From Bacteroidota bacterium (GTDB lineage: Bacteria; Bacteroidota; Bacteroidia; Chitinophagales; JADIYW01), in contig JADIYW010000029.1 of NCBI GenBank assembly GCA_016705125.1, forward strand, positions 1 to 64,000: DNA of 64,000 bases. Direction: 5' to 3'. Shown piece by piece: positions 28,661 through 37,615 of this stretch. Numbering within the stretch: position 1 is the first letter of the stretch; every line of letters begins with the position of its first letter. The notes under the pieces were generated by a model, which was not told the origin of the DNA, searched no databases, and saw only the letters and a program-made list of their open reading frames with translations. The translations under genes were made by a program, and so were the position numbers.

Positions 28661-30466
28661 TTATTTGCTGAAACAATATTTATTTTCTTCAATTAATTTG
28701 GCAGCTACTCTTCTTCTAGCGTCTTTTGTGTTTATCGGCTCAAATTTCGTAAATCTCTTTAGACCCATCAACATCATTCTTAGTTCATCACCTTCAGAAA
28801 AGGATTGTAACGCATGCTTACCATGTCCATTCAATCTTTCCATCGCATCACTGATAAATACTTTTGTCATATCTACATGTAAGCTGCATGCGGCTTCACC
28901 TCTAAGGCTTATTAATTTCAATGTACGCAAAAGGGTTGACTCCATTGTGAATAACTCAATCATCATATCCGATAAGTTCATTAAAATCTCTTGCTCATCT
29001 TTTAACTTTTGCATTAGTTTTTGAACGCCAGCGCCAGCAACCATCAAAATAGCTTTTTTAGCATTTTTAACGGCCGTAATTTCTTTAGACAAAATGCCCT
29101 CTTCTTCACTTCCTGAAAAATCTGGAATGCCCATCAACTCCTTTTGAACAGCCATTGCGCCACTCATCAAGTCGATTTTTCCAGCCATTGCTCTTTTAAT
29201 TAACATGTCTACAGAAAGTAAACGGTTAATTTCGTTGGTTCCTTCAAAAATCCTATTGATTCGAGCATCTCTATAAGCGCCACAAATTGCAGTTTCTTCA
29301 CTATATCCCATTCCACCATGCACCTGCAAAGCCTCATCAATTGAATAATCAAGTACTTCAGAGCCCAATACTTTTAGTAATGCACATTCTATTGCATATT
29401 CATCGGCTGCGCCCAAAATAGCTTTTGCCAATGGTTGTCCAGCTGCTAATAATTCTTTTTCTTTATTGTCAATAAGGTCTGAAACTCTATAGTTAGCACT
29501 TTCACAAGCATATATTCTTGTAGCTATTTCTGCAAGTTTATATTGTATTGCACCAAATGAAGAAATAGCTACTTTAAATTGTTTTCTTTCGTTTGCATAA
29601 TTTATTGCTAAGTCTAAACCTGATTTTGCACCACCTAAAGCACCAGCACATAATTTGAAACGACCTATGTTTAAGATGTTAAAAGCAATTAAGTGTCCTT
29701 TTCCAATTTCACCAAGTAAATTTTCTACAGGTACTTTTACATTTTCCATAAACACTTGTCGTGTTGATGAACCTTTGATACCCATTTTTTTCTCCTCAGC
29801 TCCAAGGGTCAAACCTGGCATCGTTTTCTCTAAAATAAAACCCGTGAATTTATTGCCTTCTACTTGGGCAAATACAATAAAAATATCGGCAAATCCCGAA
29901 TTGGTAATCCACATTTTTTGTCCATTAAGTAAATAATGGGTACCATCTTCAGAAATATCAGCTCTTGTTTTTGCGCCTAATGCGTCAGAACCTGACCCAG
30001 GCTCAGTAAGGCAATAGCATGCTTTTAATTCTCCTGTTGCTAATTTTGGAAGGTATTTTTGTTTTTGTTCATCATTTCCAAAATATACAATTGGCAATGT
30101 GCCTATTCCCACATGCGCACCATAGCTAAGCGTAAATGAACGACCTTTTCCCATGGTTTCTACAACAATAGAATTAGTGTTAAAATCCTTACCCATTCCG
30201 CCGTATTCTTCAGGAATTGCTAGGCCTAATAAACCTAATTCTCCTGCTTGTAAAAGCAATTGCTCCGTTACGCCTGGTTCCTGATGTTCAATCTGCTCAA
30301 ATTTTGGCATTACTTCTCTTTCCAAAAAATCATTTGTCGCAGACTGAATCATTAACTGTTCTTCATTAAATTCCTCTGGGATAAATATTTCTGAAAAATG
30401 GGTTTCTTTAACTAAAAATTCACCTCCTTTTAAGGTTAATTTAATTTGTTCAGTTGATGTGCTCAT
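28661..30466 (-). CDS. Acyl-CoA dehydrogenase, long Bacteroidota type
   Basis: 601 residues. The first 410 are a complete FAD acyl-CoA dehydrogenase: YGGMGKDFNTNSIVVE, CYCLTEPGSGSDALGAKT (FAD/substrate loop), MWITNSGFADIFIVFAQ, and the C-terminal helical domain with LQVHGGMGYSEETAICGAYRDARINRIFEGTNEINR (the EGTNEI segment carries the catalytic-base Glu region). About 180 extra residues form a second helical domain typical of very-long-chain-type enzymes. It catalyses the first step of fatty-acid beta-oxidation. A CAAAC-N4-GTTTG operator lies 36 bases upstream of the start. Confidence 0.95.
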   Translation of the reverse strand: MSTSTEQIKLTLKGGEFLVKETHFSEIFIPEEFNEEQLMIQSATNDFLEREVMPKFEQIEHQEPGVTEQLLLQAGELGLLGLAIPEEYGGMGKDFNTNSIVVETMGKGRSFTLSYGAHVGIGTLPIVYFGNDEQKQKYLPKLATGELKACYCLTEPGSGSDALGAKTRADISEDGTHYLLNGQKMWITNSGFADIFIVFAQVEGNKFTGFILEKTMPGLTLGAEEKKMGIKGSSTRQVFMENVKVPVENLLGEIGKGHLIAFNILNIGRFKLCAGALGGAKSGLDLAINYANERKQFKVAISSFGAIQYKLAEIATRIYACESANYRVSDLIDNKEKELLAAGQPLAKAILGAADEYAIECALLKVLGSEVLDYSIDEALQVHGGMGYSEETAICGAYRDARINRIFEGTNEINRLLSVDMLIKRAMAGKIDLMSGAMAVQKELMGIPDFSGSEEEGILSKEITAVKNAKKAILMVAGAGVQKLMQKLKDEQEILMNLSDMMIELFTMESTLLRTLKLISLRGEAACSLHVDMTKVFISDAMERLNGHGKHALQSFSEGDELRMMLMGLKRFTKFEPINTKDARRRVAAKLIEENKYCFSK

Positions 30467-30501
30467 AATGAAATTTTGTTTAAAATAATATACAAATCTA
30501 C

Positions 30502-30515
30502 CAAACGGTCGTTTG
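30502..30515 (-). promoter_or_regulatory. Inverted-repeat operator resembling a PsrA (TetR-family) site
   Basis: CAAAC GGTC GTTTG is a perfect 5-bp inverted repeat with four bases between arms, within TA-c-[site]-a-TA. It fits the published PsrA consensus (G/C)AAAC-N2-4-GTTT(G/C) for a fatty-acid-responsive repressor. Its position 36-49 bases before the acyl-CoA dehydrogenase start fits repression of beta-oxidation. The regulator itself is not in this window. Confidence 0.6.
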
Positions 30516-30637
30516 ATAAAAAAGCACTTTACAATAGTTTAATAGAAAATTAATTCTAGTGGTAAAAATATTAGTTTCATCATTTTATTAAACAGTTTAA
30601 AATTATCAAATTCCCGCATTTCTACATGCTCAAATTT

Positions 30638-30682
30638 CCATTGGCTAATTATTTAATTATTTCATTATTTAATTGTTTCAAT
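30638..30682 (-). repeat. AATTAGC/AATAATGAAATAATT-type degenerate repeat
   Basis: The reverse complement reads ATTAAATAATGAAATAATTA and then AATAATTAGCC, the same words as at 4010-4092 and 18296-18366. It lies just before aspS and is read as coding only if the aspS frame is extended artificially upstream. Confidence 0.5.
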
Positions 30683-30718
30683 CCTTTTTGCGACCTTTAC
30701 CCTCCAAAAGATAAAAAT

Positions 30719-32476
30719 ATGTATAGGTCGCATGATTGTGGAACATTAAGGATAGAAAATATTAATAGTGAGATTACACTTGCTGGATGGGTGCAGCGTA
30801 CACGAGATTTTGGTGGTATGACCTTTTTGGACTTGAGAGATCGATATGGAATTACGCAATTGGTTTTTAATATGGAAACCAATAAACCTTTATGTGAACT
30901 GGCACGTACCCTTGGACGAGAGTTTGTAATACAAGTGAAAGGGACAGTGGTGGAACGAAGCAATAAAAATCCAAAAATGCCTACAGGTGATATTGAAATT
31001 ATGGTCGCTTCAATGCAAATTTTAAATAAAGCCAAAACGCCTCCATTCACAATTGAAGATGAAACCGATGGGGGAGATGAATTGCGAATGAAATATCGTT
31101 ATTTGGATTTGAGGAGGAATGAAGTACAAGAGAAAATTATTTTCAGACATAAAGTTGGTCATGAGGTGCGCACCTACTTAAATGCTAATGGTTTTTTAGA
31201 TATTGAAACGCCATTTTTGATTAAATCAACACCGGAAGGAGCCAGAGATTTTGTGGTGCCTTCAAGAATGAATCCAGGAGAATTTTATGCTTTGCCGCAG
31301 TCGCCTCAAACTTTTAAGCAATTGCTAATGGTTTCTGGTTTTGATAAATATTATCAAATAACCCGTTGTTTCAGAGATGAAGATTTGAGAGCTGATAGAC
31401 AACCCGAATTTACACAAATAGACTGTGAAATGGCATTTGTGGAACAAGAGGATATTTTAAATATGTTCGAAGGATTGATAAAACATATTTTTAAAACCGT
31501 AAAAGGGATTGAATTGGGCGACTTTCCTCGTATGCAATATGATGATGCCATGAGATTGTATGGTAGCGATAAGCCTGATTTAAGGTTTGGGATGGAGTTT
31601 GTTGAAATGAATGATATTGCTAAGGGTAAAGGATTTGGAGTGTTTGACAATGCAGAATTGGTAATTGGAATAAATGCGGGCCAATGTGCTGATTTTACAA
31701 GAAAGCAATTAGATGAAATAACTGATTTTGTTAAAAAACCACAAATAGGCGCCACTGGATTGATTTATTTAAGATACAATACAGATGGTACTTTGAAATC
31801 ATCGGTAGATAAGTTTTTCAATGAAGAAGACCTAAAGAAATGGGCTGAAAAGACAGCATTAAAACCAGGTGATTTGTTGTTGGTTTTGTGTGGAGGTGAG
31901 GAAAAAGTGCGCAAACAAATGAATGAATTGAGGTTAGAAATGGGTAATCGATTGGGACTTCGTTCTAAAGAAGTATTTAAACCATTATGGGTTTTAGATT
32001 TTCCATTATTGGAATTTAATGAGGCCGATAATCGGTGGTATGCTATGCACCATCCATTTACTTCGCCTAAAAAACAAGATATTGATTATTTATACACTGA
32101 GCCAGGAAGAGTAAGAGCCGATGCATATGATTTGGCTATCAATGGTGTAGAAGTTGGTGGAGGTTCTATTCGTATTTTTGATAAAACTTTGCAGGCTGAA
32201 ATGTTTAAACGGCTAGGCTTTACCGATGAAGAGGCACAAAAACAATTCGGATTTTTGATGAATGCTTTTGAATTTGGGGCACCGCCACATGGTGGATTGG
32301 CTTTTGGATTCGACCGACTCTGTGCCGTTTTAAATGGAGTAGAATCAATCAGAGATTTTATAGCATTCCCAAAAAACAATAGCGGAAGAGATATAATGCT
32401 TGATTCACCGAGTACAATTGATGACAAACAATTGAAGGAATTGAATATTAAAGTAGAATTGGTGCTAAATAAATAA
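30719..32476 (+). CDS. aspS: Aspartate--tRNA ligase
   Basis: 585 residues from ATG at 30719 (MYRSHDCGTLRIENI). The frame can extend to 30626, but that part is repeat sequence. Domains in order: OB-fold anticodon-binding (ITLAGWVQRTRDFGGMTFLDLRDRYG), class II catalytic core with motif 2 (YYQITRCFRDEDLRADRQPEFTQID), the bacterial GAD insertion (about 290-420), and motif 3 (PPHGGLAFGFDRLCAVL). It charges tRNA-Asp in the cytoplasm. Length matches bacterial-type AspRS. Confidence 0.97.
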   Translation: MYRSHDCGTLRIENINSEITLAGWVQRTRDFGGMTFLDLRDRYGITQLVFNMETNKPLCELARTLGREFVIQVKGTVVERSNKNPKMPTGDIEIMVASMQILNKAKTPPFTIEDETDGGDELRMKYRYLDLRRNEVQEKIIFRHKVGHEVRTYLNANGFLDIETPFLIKSTPEGARDFVVPSRMNPGEFYALPQSPQTFKQLLMVSGFDKYYQITRCFRDEDLRADRQPEFTQIDCEMAFVEQEDILNMFEGLIKHIFKTVKGIELGDFPRMQYDDAMRLYGSDKPDLRFGMEFVEMNDIAKGKGFGVFDNAELVIGINAGQCADFTRKQLDEITDFVKKPQIGATGLIYLRYNTDGTLKSSVDKFFNEEDLKKWAEKTALKPGDLLLVLCGGEEKVRKQMNELRLEMGNRLGLRSKEVFKPLWVLDFPLLEFNEADNRWYAMHHPFTSPKKQDIDYLYTEPGRVRADAYDLAINGVEVGGGSIRIFDKTLQAEMFKRLGFTDEEAQKQFGFLMNAFEFGAPPHGGLAFGFDRLCAVLNGVESIRDFIAFPKNNSGRDIMLDSPSTIDDKQLKELNIKVELVLNK

Positions 32477-32605
32477 GTAGCAGACCTTTTTTTAATTACA
32501 AATATTACTCATTTTTTTTTGTTTAATAATTTAAAAGAAATGCTTCCATCTCTTTCTTAATTTGGAAACATTTCTTTTTTTAAAAGAGACATTGCATACT
32601 TCGGA

Positions 32606-34786
32606 CTATTTTTTTACAATAAATTTTGATATGGATTGTTTATTATTTGTATTTAAAATAGCAAAATAAATACCATCTTCGATATTTGTAATGTCTAAAC
32701 TTTGGTTGCCTCCAAATACAGTTTTTTCTAAGATTATTTGACCAGTTGTGTTTATTATTCTTATTTCAGATTTTTCACCCATTAAATATGGAACTTCAAA
32801 AAATATTCTTTCACTGCTAGGGTTTGGGAAAATCTTAAAAGTCTCTTGAATATTTATTTCAGCGTTTATATTCGACATTCTATACAACGGATCAGGGGTA
32901 TAATCATTTACATCACATGGTGGATTTGGGCTTATAAAAGGTTTTAATTCAATTTTTTTGATAAAATTATCAGTACTACGATGAAACATTAGTTCATCGC
33001 TAAATGTGATGATATTATCGGTGCTTGCATTTAAAACTGGGTTTTTATTATCCCAACTGCTTGGCCATTGATGTATCCAATTGCCATTTTCATTTTTGAG
33101 AAAATTAATTTTTCCATCTTCGCCTTTATACCATATTTGGGATGAACTAGAAATAGATAAATTCGATTTTGCCCTTATATTCTCGTTTGTTGGAGTTATT
33201 TTAATAGGATTTTTTAAGCCAACAATTTGTTCAAAGCTGTAAAATAAATCAAGACTTCCCTTTTCAATATAAGAAAGCATAAATGGTTGTGAAAGACTAG
33301 CTAATTCCTTGCCTGATAAAGAATAATTACTTTTTTCTATTTTTGGAAAAGTACTATAATTCAAATGCAAATAATTACTGCCCTGCAGGTTGTAATTATG
33401 AAGATTTGCATCATTTCCTCTGTAATAGATAGTATTTGCTGCATTCAGTACCAAATTACCAGCAATTAAATCATTAGTAGATGTTGTGTTTGAGATTAAT
33501 GTATGAACCCAAATTCCATTAGCATTTGAATATTTATGTAGTTTATTGTCGTTGCCTCTGTAAAATATATTATTAGCTAAATCCACAACCATTGATCCTG
33601 CGGCAGCATTTATTTTTGAATAAGTAGCATTATTACCATCATCTACAATAAAATTACTCCAATTTCCATTTGTAAAAGCGAAGCCATGTATTTTTCCATC
33701 CAAACCACGATAGTAAGTATAATTTCCATTTTTAGCAGCTACTAAGTTGCTATTTATTTTCTGCGCATTTTGGTAGGTAAATGGAATTTCTGAATAAACC
33801 CAATTGTTTGAAGATTTTATAAAACGGCCAAGTGTATTGTCTCTTTTTACATAAGCTATTTCATTTTCATTTATTTGTACAATTGAGCCCGGTTTGCCTG
33901 AAACTTTTCTATTGGCATATTTTTGGTTGTCAATAATATTGTTTGTCCAAGCATTTTCTGTTTTAAATGGCAGTTGTGGATCTACCATTTTGTACACTTT
34001 TATATAATCAACTATAAAATCAGTAGAATCGATTCTTGCGCCTTTTATCATGGCTAAATTGGCAATAAGGGTTGCTGGGCAAGCGGTTGTCCCAATTCTA
34101 TCAGATGACCAAATTTCTACATCATCAAAGAACATAATTATCTTGTCTTCAGTCCATACACAACCATAATTATGGTATTCATTTGTTAAGTCATCGCCAA
34201 ATTCTTTTTGAAAATGATTGCCACAAGAAGTGTGCGGGTCGTGCCAATCGTGATTATTGGAAGCAAATCCTCTTTTATCATCATATGCTTCAAAAATGTC
34301 AATTTCGGTGGGTCCACTATATAGCCACCAAGCTGCCCAAGTTTTTAATCCTTTTGGAAGCTTACAGCGCATTTCAAAAAAACCATGCGTATAACCTATG
34401 TTTCCGGCCCAACAAGGATTGTCATATTCTTGTTTCGAGAAAATCATCCCCGATGTATAATCCAATTTCTTGGAATGAAGACCGGTTGCATCTTCCCACT
34501 CATAAACGATGGGTGTGCTTAATTTTTTAGCTCGAAAAGTAATTGTTCCATCAGGATTTAAAATAATATTTTCCTTGGTATAATATTGATTTTCTGATGT
34601 GTTTCCTACAAGCGTTGGCCCCCAAGGGTAATCGAATCGCCATTTGCTGGACATGTCATCTACTGTGGCATAAGTATCGAAATTTTCTTCAAAAATTAAA
34701 TTCCAATTTGATCGAATTAATTTGCTCTGACCAAAGGTGGAAAGGGTATTAATTATTAGACAAAATAAGAGCCATTTTTTTTTCAT
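32606..34786 (-). CDS. Secreted GH16 glycoside hydrolase with beta-propeller-like repeats and type IX sorting domain
   Basis: 726 residues. Signal peptide MKKKWLLFCLIINTLSTFGQ. GH16 domain to about residue 265, with the catalytic GPTEIDIFEAYDD (ExDxxE, Glu near 157 and 162) and flanking HGFFEMRCKLPKG and DFIVDYIKVYK. Residues about 300-630 hold five or more repeats around YYRG-D-K-H (TYYRGLDGKIHGF, FYRGNDNKLHKYS, YYRGNDANLHNYN, WYKGEDGKINFL), a lectin/tectonin-like propeller. A type A sorting domain ends it (FKIFPNPSSERIFFEVP). It probably cleaves a beta-1,3/1,4-glucan or galactan at the surface. Exact substrate unknown. Confidence 0.92.
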   Translation of the reverse strand: MKKKWLLFCLIINTLSTFGQSKLIRSNWNLIFEENFDTYATVDDMSSKWRFDYPWGPTLVGNTSENQYYTKENIILNPDGTITFRAKKLSTPIVYEWEDATGLHSKKLDYTSGMIFSKQEYDNPCWAGNIGYTHGFFEMRCKLPKGLKTWAAWWLYSGPTEIDIFEAYDDKRGFASNNHDWHDPHTSCGNHFQKEFGDDLTNEYHNYGCVWTEDKIIMFFDDVEIWSSDRIGTTACPATLIANLAMIKGARIDSTDFIVDYIKVYKMVDPQLPFKTENAWTNNIIDNQKYANRKVSGKPGSIVQINENEIAYVKRDNTLGRFIKSSNNWVYSEIPFTYQNAQKINSNLVAAKNGNYTYYRGLDGKIHGFAFTNGNWSNFIVDDGNNATYSKINAAAGSMVVDLANNIFYRGNDNKLHKYSNANGIWVHTLISNTTSTNDLIAGNLVLNAANTIYYRGNDANLHNYNLQGSNYLHLNYSTFPKIEKSNYSLSGKELASLSQPFMLSYIEKGSLDLFYSFEQIVGLKNPIKITPTNENIRAKSNLSISSSSQIWYKGEDGKINFLKNENGNWIHQWPSSWDNKNPVLNASTDNIITFSDELMFHRSTDNFIKKIELKPFISPNPPCDVNDYTPDPLYRMSNINAEINIQETFKIFPNPSSERIFFEVPYLMGEKSEIRIINTTGQIILEKTVFGGNQSLDITNIEDGIYFAILNTNNKQSISKFIVKK

Positions 34787-35055
34787 AGTGGTAAATTTGA
34801 AAAATGATTAACTAAGTTATTAATTTTATTTTTTATTTGTGTAAAAAAGCCTATTTATAAATGCACCGAACTATAAATTTAACTTTGTTTTTTATTTTTA
34901 TGTAAAATAAAATATTGTTTATCAATTAATTATGGATTTCTTATAAAAGAGTTTTTTTGTTTTTTTTTGCATAAAACCCTTATAGCTATAATTTTACCTG
35001 AATTAAATTGAAATAATACCATTTTTTTTTAATTTCGTGGTACATTTTATTCGTT

Positions 35056-35472
35056 ATGAAAAATCAAAAAATAGATTTGGGGCTTTTGATTATTAGAATT
35101 GGAATTGGAATTTCTTTTATGATTCATGGTTATCCTAAATTAGTTGGTGGTGTGGAAACTTGGAAAGAATTAGGAGAAGTAATGCAAATGGTTGGAATAA
35201 ATTTTGTTCCTGCGTTTTGGGGTTTTATGGCTGCCTTTGCCGAGTTTTTTGGAGGTTTGTTTTTGATGTTAGGTTTGTTTTTTGCACCAGCCTGTGTGCT
35301 TCTTTCTATCACCATGGTAATGGCTATCGTAATGCATGCTGTTAATGGCGATGGATTTAAAGGCTTTTCTCATGCCTTAGAGTCTCTAGTTTTATTTGTA
35401 GGTTTGGGCGTTTCTGGTCCTGGTAAATTTTCCGTTTGGGTCAAAAGAAAAAAAAATTATTACAAAGTTTAA
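35056..35472 (+). CDS. DoxX-family membrane protein
   Basis: 138 residues with four hydrophobic segments: IDLGLLIIRIGIGISFMIHGYPKL, VPAFWGFMAAFAEFFGGLFLMLG, PACVLLSITMVMAIVMHAV and ALESLVLFVGLGVSG. The HGYPKLVGG and AAFAEFFGGL motifs are typical of DoxX proteins, small inner-membrane proteins of mostly unknown role (oxidative stress or thiol redox in some bacteria). It overlaps the convergent CoA-binding gene by 4 bases at the 3' ends. The upstream 270-base gap is AT-rich, with no recognised element. Confidence 0.9.
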   Translation: MKNQKIDLGLLIIRIGIGISFMIHGYPKLVGGVETWKELGEVMQMVGINFVPAFWGFMAAFAEFFGGLFLMLGLFFAPACVLLSITMVMAIVMHAVNGDGFKGFSHALESLVLFVGLGVSGPGKFSVWVKRKKNYYKV

Positions 35473-35849
35473 TAATTACCTACAGAAAGCATTACCAATG
35501 TACAAGCCTCGATAGTTTCGATATTTAGTTTTTTAGCCAATTGTTCCAAATCCCTATTTTCTGTTCCTGGATTGAAAATAATTCTCTTTGGATTTAATGA
35601 AAGAATATAGTCATAATAAGCCTCTTGTCTTTTGGGGTTTAAATACAAGGAAATGGTGTTTACATTTTCAATAGGCAGTAATGCCGTTTCAATTTGCAGT
35701 CCATTAATCTTTTCATTTTCAAAACCAATTGGAATTACCTGATGGCCATGAGCGATTAATTGTTTTACAGCTCTATTGCTATATCTATCTATTTTAGAGC
35801 TAGCTCCTAATACAACTGTTTTTTTTGATGTTTTATCTAATTTATTCAT
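35469..35849 (-). CDS. CoA-binding (YccU-like) domain protein
   Basis: 126 residues of a single Rossmann-type CoA-binding domain: TVVLGASSKIDRYSNRAVKQLIAHGHQVIPIG at the start, NVNTISLYLNPKRQEAYYDYIL, and PGTENRDLEQLAKKLNIETIEACTLVML at the end. These small proteins resemble the N-terminal domain of succinyl-CoA synthetase alpha; the function is undefined. It starts 5 bases after the tau stop of dnaX, so it is probably co-transcribed and perhaps translationally coupled to tau synthesis. Confidence 0.9.
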   Translation of the reverse strand: MNKLDKTSKKTVVLGASSKIDRYSNRAVKQLIAHGHQVIPIGFENEKINGLQIETALLPIENVNTISLYLNPKRQEAYYDYILSLNPKRIIFNPGTENRDLEQLAKKLNIETIEACTLVMLSVGNY

Positions 35850-35854
35850 TGTTG

Positions 35855-36433
35855 TTAATATTCAAAATCTAGTTCTAATCTTTTTTGTAATTCTAATAAA
35901 ACGGGATTAATCTCTGCCATTTCCTTAAATTTCTCTTTAGTTGTTTTAAAAACTTTCTTCTTTTCATTAGATTCAGTTTTATTTAATTCAAATTTCAATT
36001 GTAAAGACTTGCCTGTTTTTTCTTTAAAAAAGAGTTGTATTTCAGCTTTATTCTTTTCCATAAATCCCAATGAAATGGAATTGTCCTCTGAAAAAACAAG
36101 CGTGGCTTCCCCATCAAAAATTGGTTTAGATTTTTGGGCAATTGGCAAATAGGACCCATGAGCAGTGTCGGATATGGTGGAAATATAGGCTTCCCAAATT
36201 ATAGGAATATTGTCGGGTATTAGTTCTGTAAATTTTATTTCCGAATCATAATTGTTTTCATCTTCCAAATCTTCCAATAATTCATCTAAAATGGAGCCCT
36301 TTTTTCTTACTTGTGCATTTTCTTTATGCTCAATAATCGTTGGACCAGGCGCAATATTTGTATCAATTAGCTTTGGAACATCAATTTCGACTTCCACTTT
36401 TCTTTCCGGAATTTTTTCTTCCGGAATTTTTAC
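35855..36433 (-). CDS. dnaX: DNA polymerase III tau-specific C-terminal region (reached by -1 frameshift)
   Basis: 192 residues are added to DnaX when ribosomes slip -1 at the heptamer ending at 36433. The extension begins VKIPEEKIPERKVEVEIDVPK. A flexible acidic linker (ILDELLEDLEDENNY) is followed by a folded C-terminal domain (about the last 130 residues; LIPDNIPIIWEAYISTISDTAHGSYLPI, ATLVFSEDNSISLGF) expected to contact the polymerase and helicase. The frame has an internal Met at 36397, but it has no independent promoter and makes sense only as the tau tail. Tau would be about 569 residues. Confidence 0.9.
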   Translation of the reverse strand, partial: VKIPEEKIPERKVEVEIDVPKLIDTNIAPGPTIIEHKENAQVRKKGSILDELLEDLEDENNYDSEIKFTELIPDNIPIIWEAYISTISDTAHGSYLPIAQKSKPIFDGEATLVFSEDNSISLGFMEKNKAEIQLFFKEKTGKSLQLKFELNKTESNEKKKVFKTTKEKFKEMAEINPVLLELQKRLELDFEY

Positions 36434-36453
36434 TTTTTTGCGTCCACACCTCC
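36404..36453 (-). other. Programmed -1 ribosomal frameshift signal of dnaX
   Basis: Read 5'-3' on the minus strand: GGAGG (36453-36449), 9 bases, slippery A AAA AAG (36439-36433), zero-frame UAA stop (36432-36430), and a hairpin of two TTCCGGAA arms (36426-36419 and 36411-36404) with a 7-base loop, starting 6 bases after the heptamer. All three parts known from Escherichia coli dnaX (internal Shine-Dalgarno, A AAA AAG, stem-loop) are present at similar spacing. The -1 frame opens directly into the tau tail. Confidence 0.92.
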
Positions 36454-37563
36454 AAAGGTGGCCGAAATTTGGCTATTTAGGAAACACATTTTTAGTAGAG
36501 AAAGCTCCACTTGTAATCGTTTATTTTTGGACATTTTATAACCAACATCGCATTGATTTGCCAAATTTAAAGCATTTAATAAAAAGGCATCTGTTGTTTT
36601 TCCGCTTTGGCTTAAGTACCTGTCTTTTAATTCATTGCCAATTTCAAGTAGTTTTATTGTTTTTGAGTCTTTACATACCAATAAGTTTCTGAAATGCTCA
36701 GATAAACCTAGCATAAATATTTCCCCATCAAATCCTTTTTCACTAATTTCATTATAAATTAGCAAGGTGCTACTCGAGTCTTCAACCAATAAAGCATCTG
36801 TTACTTTGAAATAATAATCGTAATCTAAAATATTAAGATTTTCTATTACTTGGTCATACTTAATATCTTTGCCCGAAAAGCTCACCATCTTATCAAATAA
36901 GCTAAGCGCATCTCTCATTCCACCATCCGCTTTTTGAGCGATAATATGTAAAGCAGATTTATCTGCATTTATTGATTCTTCTTTAGCTATTTTTTCCATC
37001 TGAAAAACGATGTCAGCAATTGAAATTCTTTTAAAATCAAATATTTGACATCGAGAAAGTATCGTTGGAATTATTTTGTGTTTTTCGGTGGTAGCTAGAA
37101 TAAAAATGGCGTAAGAAGGTGGTTCTTCTAATGTTTTCAAAAAAGCATTAAAGGCATTAGAAGAAAGCATGTGAACCTCATCTATAATATATACTTTGTA
37201 TTTTCCAGATTGTGGTGCAAACCTTACTTGGTCAATTAGTATTCTAATATCCTCAACACTATTGTTTGAAGCAGCATCTAATTCAAAAATATTGAAACTA
37301 GCATTATGGTTAAAAGAAGTGCATGACTCGCAGGTATTGCAAGGCTCCATATCGGCTGAGGGCGAAATACAATTAATGGCTTTAGCTAAAATACGTGCAC
37401 ACGTGGTTTTTCCAACGCCTCGTGGTCCACAAAAAAGGAAAGACTGTGCTAGGTGATTGTTTTTAAGTGCATTTCTGAGGGTAATAGCAACTTGATCTTG
37501 CCCAACCACATCTTCAAACTTAATAGGTCGATATTTCCTTGCCGATACAATAAAATTATCCAT
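36430..37563 (-). CDS. dnaX: DNA polymerase III gamma subunit (zero-frame dnaX product)
   Basis: 377 residues: clamp-loader ATPase with FEDVVGQDQVAITLRNAL, P-loop FCGPRGVGKTTCARILAKAI, the four-Cys zinc site (Cys at INC, EPCNTCESC), YIIDEVHMLSSNAFNAFLKTLEEPP, and sensor/arginine-finger ATTEKHKIIPTILSRCQ. Domain III follows to the end. The stop codon comes immediately after the slippery heptamer, so gamma is the terminated product and tau the frameshift product. It loads the beta clamp in the replisome. It lies 52 bases downstream of mtgA on the same strand. Confidence 0.96.
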   Translation of the reverse strand: MDNFIVSARKYRPIKFEDVVGQDQVAITLRNALKNNHLAQSFLFCGPRGVGKTTCARILAKAINCISPSADMEPCNTCESCTSFNHNASFNIFELDAASNNSVEDIRILIDQVRFAPQSGKYKVYIIDEVHMLSSNAFNAFLKTLEEPPSYAIFILATTEKHKIIPTILSRCQIFDFKRISIADIVFQMEKIAKEESINADKSALHIIAQKADGGMRDALSLFDKMVSFSGKDIKYDQVIENLNILDYDYYFKVTDALLVEDSSSTLLIYNEISEKGFDGEIFMLGLSEHFRNLLVCKDSKTIKLLEIGNELKDRYLSQSGKTTDAFLLNALNLANQCDVGYKMSKNKRLQVELSLLKMCFLNSQISATFGGVDAKK

Positions 37564-37615
37564 TGCAACAAAGATAGAAGAAATTAAAAAAAATTAAAAA
37601 GAATCCCGTTTTAAT

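Noticed and set aside
32535..32580. Possible aspS terminator (AGAAATG ... CATTTCT followed by T)
   Set aside because: Arms are far apart and AT-rich with weak pairing, so it was not listed as a feature.
36430..36440. dnaX read as a pseudogene or assembly frameshift
   Set aside because: Slippery heptamer, stop position, hairpin and upstream GGAGG are all at functional spacing, and the -1 frame joins exactly; chance is unlikely.
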